From positions 310,001 through 374,000 of the forward strand of contig DDFK01000003.1 of NCBI GenBank assembly GCA_002337145.1: a stretch of 64,000 bases of DNA, given 5' to 3'. The position numbers and the translations under genes are program-made. The notes beneath the pieces are model-generated. The model saw only the letters and a program-made list of their open reading frames with translations. It had not been told where the DNA came from and made no database searches. This stretch comes from Chitinophagaceae bacterium UBA1930. GTDB lineage: Bacteria > Bacteroidota > Bacteroidia > Chitinophagales > Chitinophagaceae. Each line of letters starts with the position of its first letter. Positions within the stretch are counted from its first letter, which is position 1. Below, one piece after another: positions 44,229 to 51,511 of this stretch.

Positions 44229-44257
44229 TACATTAAACTGCCCCAGCTTATATAAAA

Positions 44258-44280
44258 AAAGGCAGCTAATTGCTGCCTTT
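44258..44280 (-). terminator. Terminator at the end of the prophage late operon
   Basis: A 9-bp stem AAAGGCAGC / GCTGCCTTT followed by a T-run on the minus strand. The stop codon of the methylase gene lies in its loop. Confidence 0.8.
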
Positions 44281-45090
44281 TACTTTTAATTCAAAATTTG
44301 CCGTTATAACCTCCACCTTTCGCTTTTGGTAGCCGCTTTTGGTATTTACTGATACATTCTGTTCAACGTTCCATTGATGCCAGCCATGAGCCTTACAATA
44401 CTTTTTCAATAGGTCGCTTGGATAGCTGCTTAACATGAATTTTCCTTTTATTTCGGAAAGTGTTTTCAGCAACGCTTCAAAATCATCAATTGAATAGCCA
44501 TCGTAATGACCGCAATTGCTGTTATAGTAAGGAGGGTCGCAATAAAAGAATGAATCTACTGTATCACGGCTCTTAATTACATACAATGCATCTGTACACT
44601 CAATCTGACAATGCTGCAACCTTAAAGCAAACTGCTCTGTAAACTGCTCCCTTTTATTGGTTACTTTTCCAGTAGTTGTATCATCGGTTTTGTCGTAACC
44701 CCAACTGCCATCAAGCATAGAGCTAAAGCTTTGTGTAGACAGCACCCAAACAGCCCACGCCCTTCTTACTTCATCAAACAACTTTGGTTTGTTGTAGATA
44801 ATCCAAGCATTGTCGTGTTCTTCCCTGCTGTGCAATGTTACCCTTACCAAAGCACTCAATTCATGCCACCTGTTCCTGCAAACCCTGTAGAAGTTAATCA
44901 ACTCGGTATTTGTATCATTCAACACCTCTACCTTGCTTGGTTGCTTTGCAAAGAAGATTGCAGCACCACCCAAAAAAGGTTCACAATAAAGCCTGTGGGC
45001 TGGAATAAATGAAAGAACTGTACCTGCTAGTTTTTGTTTGCCCCCATAGTAGGAAATAGGGGTTCTTAGTCGTATCTGTGTTTTACTCAT
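44266..45090 (-). CDS. Prophage D12-class DNA adenine methylase
   Basis: 274 residues. SAM-binding 'PISYYGGKQKLA' and 'YCEPFLGGAAIFF' (FxGG) precede the catalytic 'FFYCDPPYYNSN' (DPPY), the order of class alpha N6-adenine methylases (Dam/D12). No restriction partner is adjacent. It is the last gene of the minus-strand late operon after the fibre genes, the place that mom occupies in phage Mu. It probably protects phage DNA from host restriction. The recognition sequence cannot be read from the protein. Confidence 0.92.
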   Translation of the reverse strand: MSKTQIRLRTPISYYGGKQKLAGTVLSFIPAHRLYCEPFLGGAAIFFAKQPSKVEVLNDTNTELINFYRVCRNRWHELSALVRVTLHSREEHDNAWIIYNKPKLFDEVRRAWAVWVLSTQSFSSMLDGSWGYDKTDDTTTGKVTNKREQFTEQFALRLQHCQIECTDALYVIKSRDTVDSFFYCDPPYYNSNCGHYDGYSIDDFEALLKTLSEIKGKFMLSSYPSDLLKKYCKAHGWHQWNVEQNVSVNTKSGYQKRKVEVITANFELKVKGSN

Positions 45091-45149
45091 ATCGGTTCAT
45101 CTTGCCCATTCCCCGATGCTGAATCCTTTTAAAATAGATTGAATTTTTA

Positions 45150-46334
45150 TTACCATGTGCTTAAAGCACTTCTGACCCATGTATTTGTAGCAGTACATAT
45201 ATAAATGTATGTTGCGGTGATTCTTATTTCTCCCAATATGCCAGTATCAGTAGATGAAGAAGGGGCAGTGTTTAATGCACTTAATCTATATTTCGATGTG
45301 ATTACATCACCAACAACTGACAACCCATTCGACGGGGCTGCTGTAGGATAGGAAGAACCCTGACCAATTGCCACGCTATTAGCGGAATTGTTGGCGTAAA
45401 GTATATGGTTGCCGTTATTTGTATTGAAAATCAAAGTGCCTGTTAAATTCGACCCTAAAGAAACCATTGAGCCGCTCCAATACGTGTTGAGTACCGTTGT
45501 GCCTGCAAGCTTAAAGCCGCTTGATGCATCAAAGTTGGTCGCACCTAATGTCCCAGGGAATGTTAGCGTTCCAGTCAGTTGCAAATCACCATCAATTAAA
45601 ACATTACCTGTAACCTTCATTGCCCTTCTATCAGTTTCGGCAAAGCCACCACTATTGACAAAGGTCGGTGCAATGAGCAAACCGTAACCACTTTGGTTAT
45701 GCCCGTTAAATTTTACTGTATCCAAGAGTGCAGCACCAGCAATTACGTGACTGCCAGTATTGTAATTAAGCCCGCCCGTGATGTACGTATGCGATTTGTT
45801 CGCAGCATAAATACCAGCAGCTAAAGGTGCCGTCAATATTGAATTTAAAATAGGGACATTGCCACTCAACCTTGTATCTGCCAGCGTACCAGTTGTTATA
45901 TTAGCCGCATTTGCAACATCTGGGAAGTCAGCCAGTGACAAATCACCACGAAAATATTTTGTTGAAGCACCTGTTGTTATAGTTGATTGCTTGCCAGCTA
46001 ATGCACTAGTCAACCCTGCCACGCTATCAATGCCAATAGGAACAAAATTGCCATAACCATTAAGCACCTTTTTGGTAGTGTAGGGATAAGTAATTATTGA
46101 ACCACCGCCACCTGTGAAGCTTTCAAACCTTGTTTTGATAAGCTTCTTTACAGCATACTCGGTAATCAATTTAGTTGTGCTTTGATAATCTATTGTAGTG
46201 TCGTTACTGATAGCCGTTATAGCTGGATAGCTGCCAAGTTGGATGCTTTTATTTGCTTTTATTTTTTCCCATATTTGGGCATTGGCACCAAAGCAGATAA
46301 ATGCCAATACAAAAGAGACGATAGTTTTTTTCAT
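45150..46334 (-). CDS. Phage fibre-like protein with signal peptide
   Basis: 394 residues, rich in Gly/Thr/Asn/Ser with repeated fibre-type segments ('LTSALAGKQSTITTGASTKYFRGD', 'NVLIDGDLQLTGTLTFPGT', 'NGLSVVGDVITSKYRLSAL'). Such segments are common in receptor-binding fibres of Bacteroidota phages. Unexpectedly it begins with a convincing secretion signal, MKKTIVSFVLAFICFGANAQ. Either it is exported by the lysogen or the segment is used in another way. It is followed by the methylase gene. Confidence 0.75.
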   Translation of the reverse strand: MKKTIVSFVLAFICFGANAQIWEKIKANKSIQLGSYPAITAISNDTTIDYQSTTKLITEYAVKKLIKTRFESFTGGGGSIITYPYTTKKVLNGYGNFVPIGIDSVAGLTSALAGKQSTITTGASTKYFRGDLSLADFPDVANAANITTGTLADTRLSGNVPILNSILTAPLAAGIYAANKSHTYITGGLNYNTGSHVIAGAALLDTVKFNGHNQSGYGLLIAPTFVNSGGFAETDRRAMKVTGNVLIDGDLQLTGTLTFPGTLGATNFDASSGFKLAGTTVLNTYWSGSMVSLGSNLTGTLIFNTNNGNHILYANNSANSVAIGQGSSYPTAAPSNGLSVVGDVITSKYRLSALNTAPSSSTDTGILGEIRITATYIYICTATNTWVRSALSTW

Positions 46335-46337
46335 TGT

Positions 46338-46757
46338 CTATTTATTTTGAAAGAATTTGAAATAGGTGTTTGAGGTTACACCAGTGATATAAAGCGTTGT
46401 GCCAGCATGGAAATATTTTTCAATCATGTACGGGTCGTTAGTGCCACCAGCAGGTACAACCACATTGTCAATTATGTCGTTTCCGCCAGCATAGGTGCCT
46501 ATGCTAATTGTCACATCAGCAGTTGGCACAATCGCAATTTTTGCAAGAACTGTTTTTGTAGGTATTGCCCTTGTAAAATTTGCTGTTGCGTTCAATTCAT
46601 TCGGTGCTGTATTCAACAAATCCTCTAACCCTTCAACATCGGCAATAGGAATCTTATCGGCAAGATTCCTAAAACTGCTAAAGGTTTCGTTTCGCTGTTC
46701 AACAGTTGGCACCCTATTGGATTGCCACCATATAAGTATCTGTGCAGTAGTTGCCAT
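46338..46757 (-). CDS. Small phage tail/fibre-associated protein
   Basis: 139 residues. The N-terminus 'QILIWWQSNRVPTVEQRNETFSSFRNLADKIPIADVEGLEDLLN' is the short helical module often seen at the base of Bacteroidota phage fibres ('DVEGL-DLL'). A small beta-domain follows. It lies 3 bases upstream of the secreted fibre-like gene and 2 bases after the preceding gene, so it belongs to the same transcript. It is probably an adaptor or short fibre. Confidence 0.65.
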   Translation of the reverse strand: MATTAQILIWWQSNRVPTVEQRNETFSSFRNLADKIPIADVEGLEDLLNTAPNELNATANFTRAIPTKTVLAKIAIVPTADVTISIGTYAGGNDIIDNVVVPAGGTNDPYMIEKYFHAGTTLYITGVTSNTYFKFFQNK

Positions 46758-46759
46758 TA

Positions 46760-47521
46760 TTAGCTTAATTTAAGTATTGCAAATCCGAATTTGAAATTTT
46801 GAATAACTGCTGCAACTTCTCTGAGAACAACCTTGAACTGGTTGGCAGTCTGGTTGCCTATGACATAGGTAGCTGTTGCATCAGCCCTGATATCACCGCC
46901 ACTAATCAATGATGGAAGGACTATGTAATTGTTATCGCCTTGGTTGGGTATGTCAATTGTAAATGTGGTATCGCTGTCGGAACCTGCACCAACATCACCC
47001 AACGTAACAATTGCTGCATAAGTAATCAATGAATTGGGCTTGCCTGTAATACTTGCCCATGTATGTGTATGTGCATTATATGCAGCAGTTAATGTAGTCA
47101 AATCACCAGCAGTTGATGCCAGCAATGTTTCGGCAGCTTTCATTCTTTTAAGGATACCATTTGCAGGGTCATTGCGTTCAAAATCAGCCCAAGCATACAA
47201 TGTTCCTGTACTTGCAAATGTTGCGTAACGTTCATGGTAGTAAGGTCTTATTTGCAGGTCTTTGTAAGTCTTGTTGTTCACCGTATCAACAACAGCAACA
47301 TTGGTTTGGGCAGCACCCCCAACAAAGGGCAGTACCTCACCATTGACAACTACAAACCCATCACTTACATTGCCGCCTGTAACGGTACAACCATTAATGA
47401 TATAGCACAACCCATTAACGAGGCTCATCTGCTGCAACAACAGTATCTCGTTTTGCAGAAATTCAAAAGTTGTGGCACTTGCTGGCCATCCTGTCTTTGT
47501 TGCAAAATCTAATTTTCCCAT
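46760..47521 (-). CDS. Phage tail fibre-type structural protein
   Basis: 253 residues. The early part resembles a collar/fibre domain ('GLCYIINGCTVTGGNVSDGFVVVNGEVLPFVGG'). It is followed by 'YYHERYATFASTGTLYAWADFERND' and a middle segment 'YNAHTHTWASITGKPNSL' with the HxH-containing tip-type motif. The C-terminus is a beta-rich domain. It is encoded between the baseplate-like genes and the smaller fibre genes, which fits a side or tail fibre. The host receptor is unknown. Confidence 0.7.
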   Translation of the reverse strand: MGKLDFATKTGWPASATTFEFLQNEILLLQQMSLVNGLCYIINGCTVTGGNVSDGFVVVNGEVLPFVGGAAQTNVAVVDTVNNKTYKDLQIRPYYHERYATFASTGTLYAWADFERNDPANGILKRMKAAETLLASTAGDLTTLTAAYNAHTHTWASITGKPNSLITYAAIVTLGDVGAGSDSDTTFTIDIPNQGDNNYIVLPSLISGGDIRADATATYVIGNQTANQFKVVLREVAAVIQNFKFGFAILKLS

Positions 47522-47524
47522 TTT

Positions 47525-47989
47525 CTAAATTCTTTCTATGAAATATTGTTTACCTGCCAACTTGTACTGCTTCATTTTTGCTTTAAGGAAAGCCAGTTCA
47601 CTTTCTGATGTTACTATGCCTGTCGGTATCTGTATGGTGAAGTCAAAGCCAGTATCATCATCATAAAAAAAAGTAGGGTCTTCATCACCTAGGAACAAAT
47701 CCATATTGTCTTCATCCGCAAAAAAGTAGATGCTCCCATAAGCGGTAAAATCCACAATCCTAATTCTTCTCTGCACCGTATCGAAAGTGTCGTTCAACAT
47801 CGCTTGCAGGTAGCATACTTGGTAGTTATGTGCCAACCTGTACTCAACGCTTTCACAATATGTATTGAAGCGGTTGTAAGCTTCACGTAAAGGGTAGTTG
47901 CTTGCAAGTACAAGTATTGTAATTACCTCACTTCTCAACCATGTGGGCAATAGCCATTGCACCAGTTTTGTAAATACTATTTTAAACAT
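47525..47989 (-). CDS. Phage baseplate/tail protein, gpI-like position
   Basis: 154 residues, MFKIVFTKLVQWLLPTWLR at the start, with an acidic centre ('FADEDNMDLFLGDEDPTFFYDDD'). It overlaps the baseplate-J-like gene by 8 bases and precedes the fibre genes. That is where Mu-, P2- and similar phages encode the tail protein that connects baseplate to fibre. No sequence family is recognised, so the role is inferred from gene order. Confidence 0.6.
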   Translation of the reverse strand: MFKIVFTKLVQWLLPTWLRSEVITILVLASNYPLREAYNRFNTYCESVEYRLAHNYQVCYLQAMLNDTFDTVQRRIRIVDFTAYGSIYFFADEDNMDLFLGDEDPTFFYDDDTGFDFTIQIPTGIVTSESELAFLKAKMKQYKLAGKQYFIERI

Positions 47990-48845
47990 CGGCTATATAG
48001 TTAATGGTTAAAGTATTCACATCAAACTTGCAGTAACCAGCCATTGGCACGAAAGAACTTCCCACGCTCTGCCAATCCTCTGCACCTGTTTTCCTTTCCA
48101 TTTTAACAAGGTTCACTTTCCTACGGCTGACACCATAACTAGCCTGTAAAGCATCTATGAAACCAGCGTTAATAAATTCACCGTCAAACTCAAGTGTCAA
48201 TGGGTAGTTAATAGCAGCTTCTTTGACCGGATAACCAGCACCATCGGTTCGTAAACCTGTAACATCAATCAAAAGCGGATTGTAGTAAACTTCAACCACT
48301 GTTCTCAAAAGGTCAGCAGCTTGGTTGTAAACCACAATTGCAACGCCACCTGGTCTGTAACTTTTCATGTATGCCTTGAATGCTGCCAATTCAACATCTG
48401 TAAGCGGCACCAAGTCCGTACCATTTAGCTTTGCGATTTTGTAAAGTATGACCCTTTCATTGTCCACAACTGTTTCAGTAACAGCTGCGTACTTTATTAT
48501 CTTGCTTGCTTCAATATCTGCATCGGTTGCACCTGTGTTATCAAATACATCTGTATCAGGTATCAGGTTAAAGCCGAATTGGAATGCTTTTATTTTTCCT
48601 TTGTGCCAAGATGGTGTTGGAGGTTGCAGCATTTCAATTTTGGTATCCAATGCAGCAATCCTTGCATCCATCACCTGTTCAAGCACCATTACAGCAAATG
48701 CCTTTACAAAGAACAGGATACGCCATACAGCAACCTTGCTGGTGTTGTTGAACATATCAAGTACATCGGCATTGCCCTGCTGTGTTGCAAGGTTCCTGCC
48801 CTCCGCAACCATGCTATCAAATATTTCTGTAACTGTACGTGCCAT
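47982..48845 (-). CDS. Phage baseplate protein, J-like
   Basis: 287 residues from the ATG at 48845 (MARTVTEIFDSMV...). The in-frame start at 48875 would add ten residues and run into the LysM gene. The N-terminal 'IFDSMVAEGRN' and the central 'VVYNQAADLLRTVVEVYYNPLLIDVTGL' resemble the baseplate wedge (gpJ/gp47) proteins of contractile-tail phages in shortened form. The gene order (spike, gp25-like, LysM, this, then the gpI-like gene) supports the call. Confidence 0.7.
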   Translation of the reverse strand: MARTVTEIFDSMVAEGRNLATQQGNADVLDMFNNTSKVAVWRILFFVKAFAVMVLEQVMDARIAALDTKIEMLQPPTPSWHKGKIKAFQFGFNLIPDTDVFDNTGATDADIEASKIIKYAAVTETVVDNERVILYKIAKLNGTDLVPLTDVELAAFKAYMKSYRPGGVAIVVYNQAADLLRTVVEVYYNPLLIDVTGLRTDGAGYPVKEAAINYPLTLEFDGEFINAGFIDALQASYGVSRRKVNLVKMERKTGAEDWQSVGSSFVPMAGYCKFDVNTLTINYIADV

Positions 48846-48849
48846 AATT

Positions 48850-49131
48850 TTAATCGTGTAAACCGTAAAAAACATCCCAGTCCAATGGGTCTAGTTCAAT
48901 CGTTGTTTCAAGTGCAGAAGCAGGTATGTTTTTGTTTTTTGTAAACTCTTCTACCATTGCCATTTTCTCAATTGCAACATCCGGTATAACCAATTTGGAA
49001 TCTATTACCAAATCATCTGTTGGGTTGATGCCGTTGAGCAGAGCCAGTTCAACCATACGGCTGGCATCGCCTAAACGTGCTGTAGCTATATCTTTTAAGG
49101 TTTGCCCTTCATTAACTGTTATAGTTTGCAT
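48850..49131 (-). CDS. Phage LysM-type baseplate protein
   Basis: 93 residues. 'TVNEGQTLKDIATARLGDASRMVELALLNGINPTDDLVIDSKLVIP' is a LysM-type domain, as in the gpX/gp53-like baseplate proteins. It overlaps the previous gene by 20 bases and ends 4 bases before the J-like gene. It probably joins hub and baseplate. Confidence 0.78.
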   Translation of the reverse strand: MQTITVNEGQTLKDIATARLGDASRMVELALLNGINPTDDLVIDSKLVIPDVAIEKMAMVEEFTKNKNIPASALETTIELDPLDWDVFYGLHD

Positions 49132-49405
49132 CTTCTGTAATGTCTCCTGTTTGTTCGTTATAGTTTATTTTTGTCAAAGACATCCCATCCTTTACAAACT
49201 GCTCATTCACTTTTGCTACAAGACCATCAACATTGTCTGAATTGATGAAGCTTTCTGCACCTATGCCAATACTTACATCCTCAATCAATGTTGCTGGCTC
49301 TGTTACAATAAGGTGTTCCTTGTGCTGTTCGTTGCTTTTACCAATAACTAAGTCAGCATTATTTATTAAAGCATCACCGTTTGTACCGAGCATTATATCT
49401 TTCAT
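49112..49405 (-). CDS. Phage baseplate wedge protein, gp25/gpW-like
   Basis: 97 residues: MKDIMLGTNGDALINNADLVIG and the following 'HKEHLIVTEPATLIEDVSIGIGAESFIN' resemble a compact gp25/Mu gp46-type wedge. It lies between the spike gene (4-base overlap) and the LysM gene. Assignment rests on size, position and weak motif similarity. Confidence 0.6.
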   Translation of the reverse strand: MKDIMLGTNGDALINNADLVIGKSNEQHKEHLIVTEPATLIEDVSIGIGAESFINSDNVDGLVAKVNEQFVKDGMSLTKINYNEQTGDITEDANYNS

Positions 49406-49920
49406 TTCAAAATATTTTTTGCCTTAGCCCTGTTTGTATCTATCTGCAAATTGATTGCTGCCAATCCTGCAACATCGGGGGTAACACCAAAGCCGGGTGA
49501 TACAACTATTGCCTGTACCTTAAGATTGATGGCTTTTACCTGACCCATCAAGTCATCAACAACATCACGCAAACTGTCTGTACCCCTTTTTATAACATGC
49601 CCATCCGCATTTATTCTTAAAACAGATGTTCCAACTTCATTAACCACTTCTTCAATTTCGCTGAACATGCTGACCATCCAGTCACCGTTTTCGTTCATTG
49701 GCTCTATCAGCACCTTACTGCCAATAACAGGATAGAACCTTACACCTTTCATCCCTGTTTTTATAATGGATTGCAAACGCACATTGCCAAATTCGTTGCC
49801 ATCATAATCAACATCGCAACTGTTAGTGTTTTTATCAACAGCTACAACAGTTGCAGTAACTATGTCGGAACCGCCTGTAAGTTTTTTTATAGCTGCTGCC
49901 AACTGTTTTGCTTGCTTCAT
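49402..49920 (-). CDS. Phage baseplate spike/assembly protein, gpV/gp45-like
   Basis: 172 residues. An OB-like N-terminal domain ('IVTATVVAVDKNTNSCDVDYDGNEFGNVRLQSI...GVRFYPVIGSKVLIEPMNENGDWMVSMFSEIEEV') is typical of gpV/gp45 spike proteins. A short beta/helical C-terminal region contains 'VIKRGTDSLRDVVDDLM'. It tips the tail tube and punctures the membrane. It overlaps both neighbours by 4 bases. Confidence 0.8.
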   Translation of the reverse strand: MKQAKQLAAAIKKLTGGSDIVTATVVAVDKNTNSCDVDYDGNEFGNVRLQSIIKTGMKGVRFYPVIGSKVLIEPMNENGDWMVSMFSEIEEVVNEVGTSVLRINADGHVIKRGTDSLRDVVDDLMGQVKAINLKVQAIVVSPGFGVTPDVAGLAAINLQIDTNRAKAKNILK

Positions 49921-50927
49921 AACCTTATCTCTATTTCGGGCTTACGCCTTGCACCGCTACCAAATGTTGTTGTAACTGTGCTTACATAATAATCTCCGCT
50001 TCTGTTTGGGAATTGTGGGTCTGTTATATCGGCTATATCTGCTGGCTCTACATTGGGCAAAAGGAATGTTGTAAAACCACCTTTGTAACCTGCTGATTGC
50101 AGCCCCTGTATTACACCATCTGCATAATGTTTAATTGCTGCATCTGTCCAGTTACCTTCCAGCAGAATTTTTTGCACTTCCCCTTTCGCATCCCCAAACT
50201 CATGTTTCTTTTCATGCCCTGTATTGTCAACATGCCTTATTTCTACTTTGAATGTTCTATCGCCTTTGCCATTATATTTTAGATCATCCAAGCTGATGGT
50301 GTTTCTATTCAAAATAAATACAACTCTTTTTTTACTTAGCCCGTACATCAAGCCACAGTAAAGAACTTTTTTGCCGTCAATTTCTGTCAGGAAACTATTG
50401 AGTAAATATTTATCCTCCAAGTCCTGTAATGGAGCCAACCCGTTAGATTCATTCATCCAAAAATTGAAAACTTCAACCTTTGGAATCTCTTTGTACTTCT
50501 CAAAACGAACCCCTGTTTGCTTAAAGGTTTCATCCAAAATGAACTGTATCACATCGCTTACAAAAGCCCTTTTAAAATTCTTTTTTAACCTTACTTTTCT
50601 AAGCATGTACATCTCATCTTCCAACTCAATTTCCAAAGGCATTTTAGGATTAATACGTTTTATAAATCCTTCAAATTCTTTGTTGTTGCTGCCATTGTAA
50701 CCGAGGTATATTTTAACCCTGTCACCTTCTTTTATTTTATCAATAAGCTTCACCCTTTCCAAAATATCGTTGTTGCGGAAAAGGACAGATAACGGCAATT
50801 CAACCTTGCATGTCTGTACGGTTTGGTGTACAGATTTTTTTGCTTCATAACTATGCAAGCCACGCAACTGGTATTTTAAACCAGCCTTCGTTGTAAATTC
50901 AATCCTGCATGTCTGCTTTACCCACAT
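49917..50927 (-). CDS. Phage tail hub protein, gpD/gp44-like
   Basis: 336 residues. The region 'LIDKIKEGDRVKIYLGYNGSNNKEFEGFIKRINPKMPLEIELEDEMYMLRKVRLKKNF' and the C-terminal 'DPQFPNRSGDYYVSTVTTTFGSGARRKPEIEIRL' fit the late-control-D/gp44 hub family. It forms the ring at the tube tip on which the spike sits. It starts 2 bases after the DUF6046 gene and overlaps the spike gene. Confidence 0.82.
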   Translation of the reverse strand: MWVKQTCRIEFTTKAGLKYQLRGLHSYEAKKSVHQTVQTCKVELPLSVLFRNNDILERVKLIDKIKEGDRVKIYLGYNGSNNKEFEGFIKRINPKMPLEIELEDEMYMLRKVRLKKNFKRAFVSDVIQFILDETFKQTGVRFEKYKEIPKVEVFNFWMNESNGLAPLQDLEDKYLLNSFLTEIDGKKVLYCGLMYGLSKKRVVFILNRNTISLDDLKYNGKGDRTFKVEIRHVDNTGHEKKHEFGDAKGEVQKILLEGNWTDAAIKHYADGVIQGLQSAGYKGGFTTFLLPNVEPADIADITDPQFPNRSGDYYVSTVTTTFGSGARRKPEIEIRL

Positions 50928-50929
50928 CG

Positions 50930-51511
50930 TTATAAAATTTCCAGTTCAAAATCAATATTGCTCATCCCGTCTATCTGTATCACTTCCACATTTTCACTGC
51001 CTTGGTTATCCATCACGCTCATTTTCTGAATGATAAAATTTTCTTTTGCCTGTAAGAAAATATCGGTCAATGCACACTTTAACGTAACTGTTCCATCCTT
51101 CATCCACAGGTCATGTATTGCTTGCAGCTTGTCTTCTGGCCAGTTGCCTTTGTCACCTATCAGCGTTACGATAATACTGATGTCGTAAGGCTTTATAAAC
51201 ACCTGCTCAAACACGGTACCTACATCAACAATATCTGTCTGTACAATTTCCTTTTCGCCACTTATGATAACAATGGCATTGGGCAAGTCAATACCGTTGA
51301 TGGTAGCTGGTAGGAACTGGTAAGTACCCAACAACTCATCATCATACTTCCTTATCAAAGAGCCTTTGGCACCCTTGTCATTGACTGCTGGCGAACTGTA
51401 CTCGCCAGCTTTGCCAATGGCAGTACCTTCGCCCTGTTTAGGTGCGTTAGGAAAGGGGATGCCCCTTGCCCCATAGACCTTGTTCAATATTTGGAATACG
51501 TTCAATGACAT
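50930..51511 (-). CDS. Phage DUF6046 protein
   Basis: 193 residues. The C-terminal two thirds ('LLGTYQFLPATINGIDLPNAIVIISGEKEIVQTDIV...GTVFEQVFIKPYDISIIVTLIGDKGNWPEDKLQAIHDLW') match DUF6046, found next to tape-measure genes in Bacteroidota contractile phages. It probably forms a distal tube or adaptor ring. Its start codon overlaps the tape-measure stop by one base. Confidence 0.8.
   Translation of the reverse strand: MSLNVFQILNKVYGARGIPFPNAPKQGEGTAIGKAGEYSSPAVNDKGAKGSLIRKYDDELLGTYQFLPATINGIDLPNAIVIISGEKEIVQTDIVDVGTVFEQVFIKPYDISIIVTLIGDKGNWPEDKLQAIHDLWMKDGTVTLKCALTDIFLQAKENFIIQKMSVMDNQGSENVEVIQIDGMSNIDFELEIL

Noticed and set aside
43900..44260. tRNA gene as phage integration site
   Set aside because: A GGTTCTA-like stretch near 43970 has no acceptor or anticodon stem around it, and a Mu-like phage would not need a tRNA.
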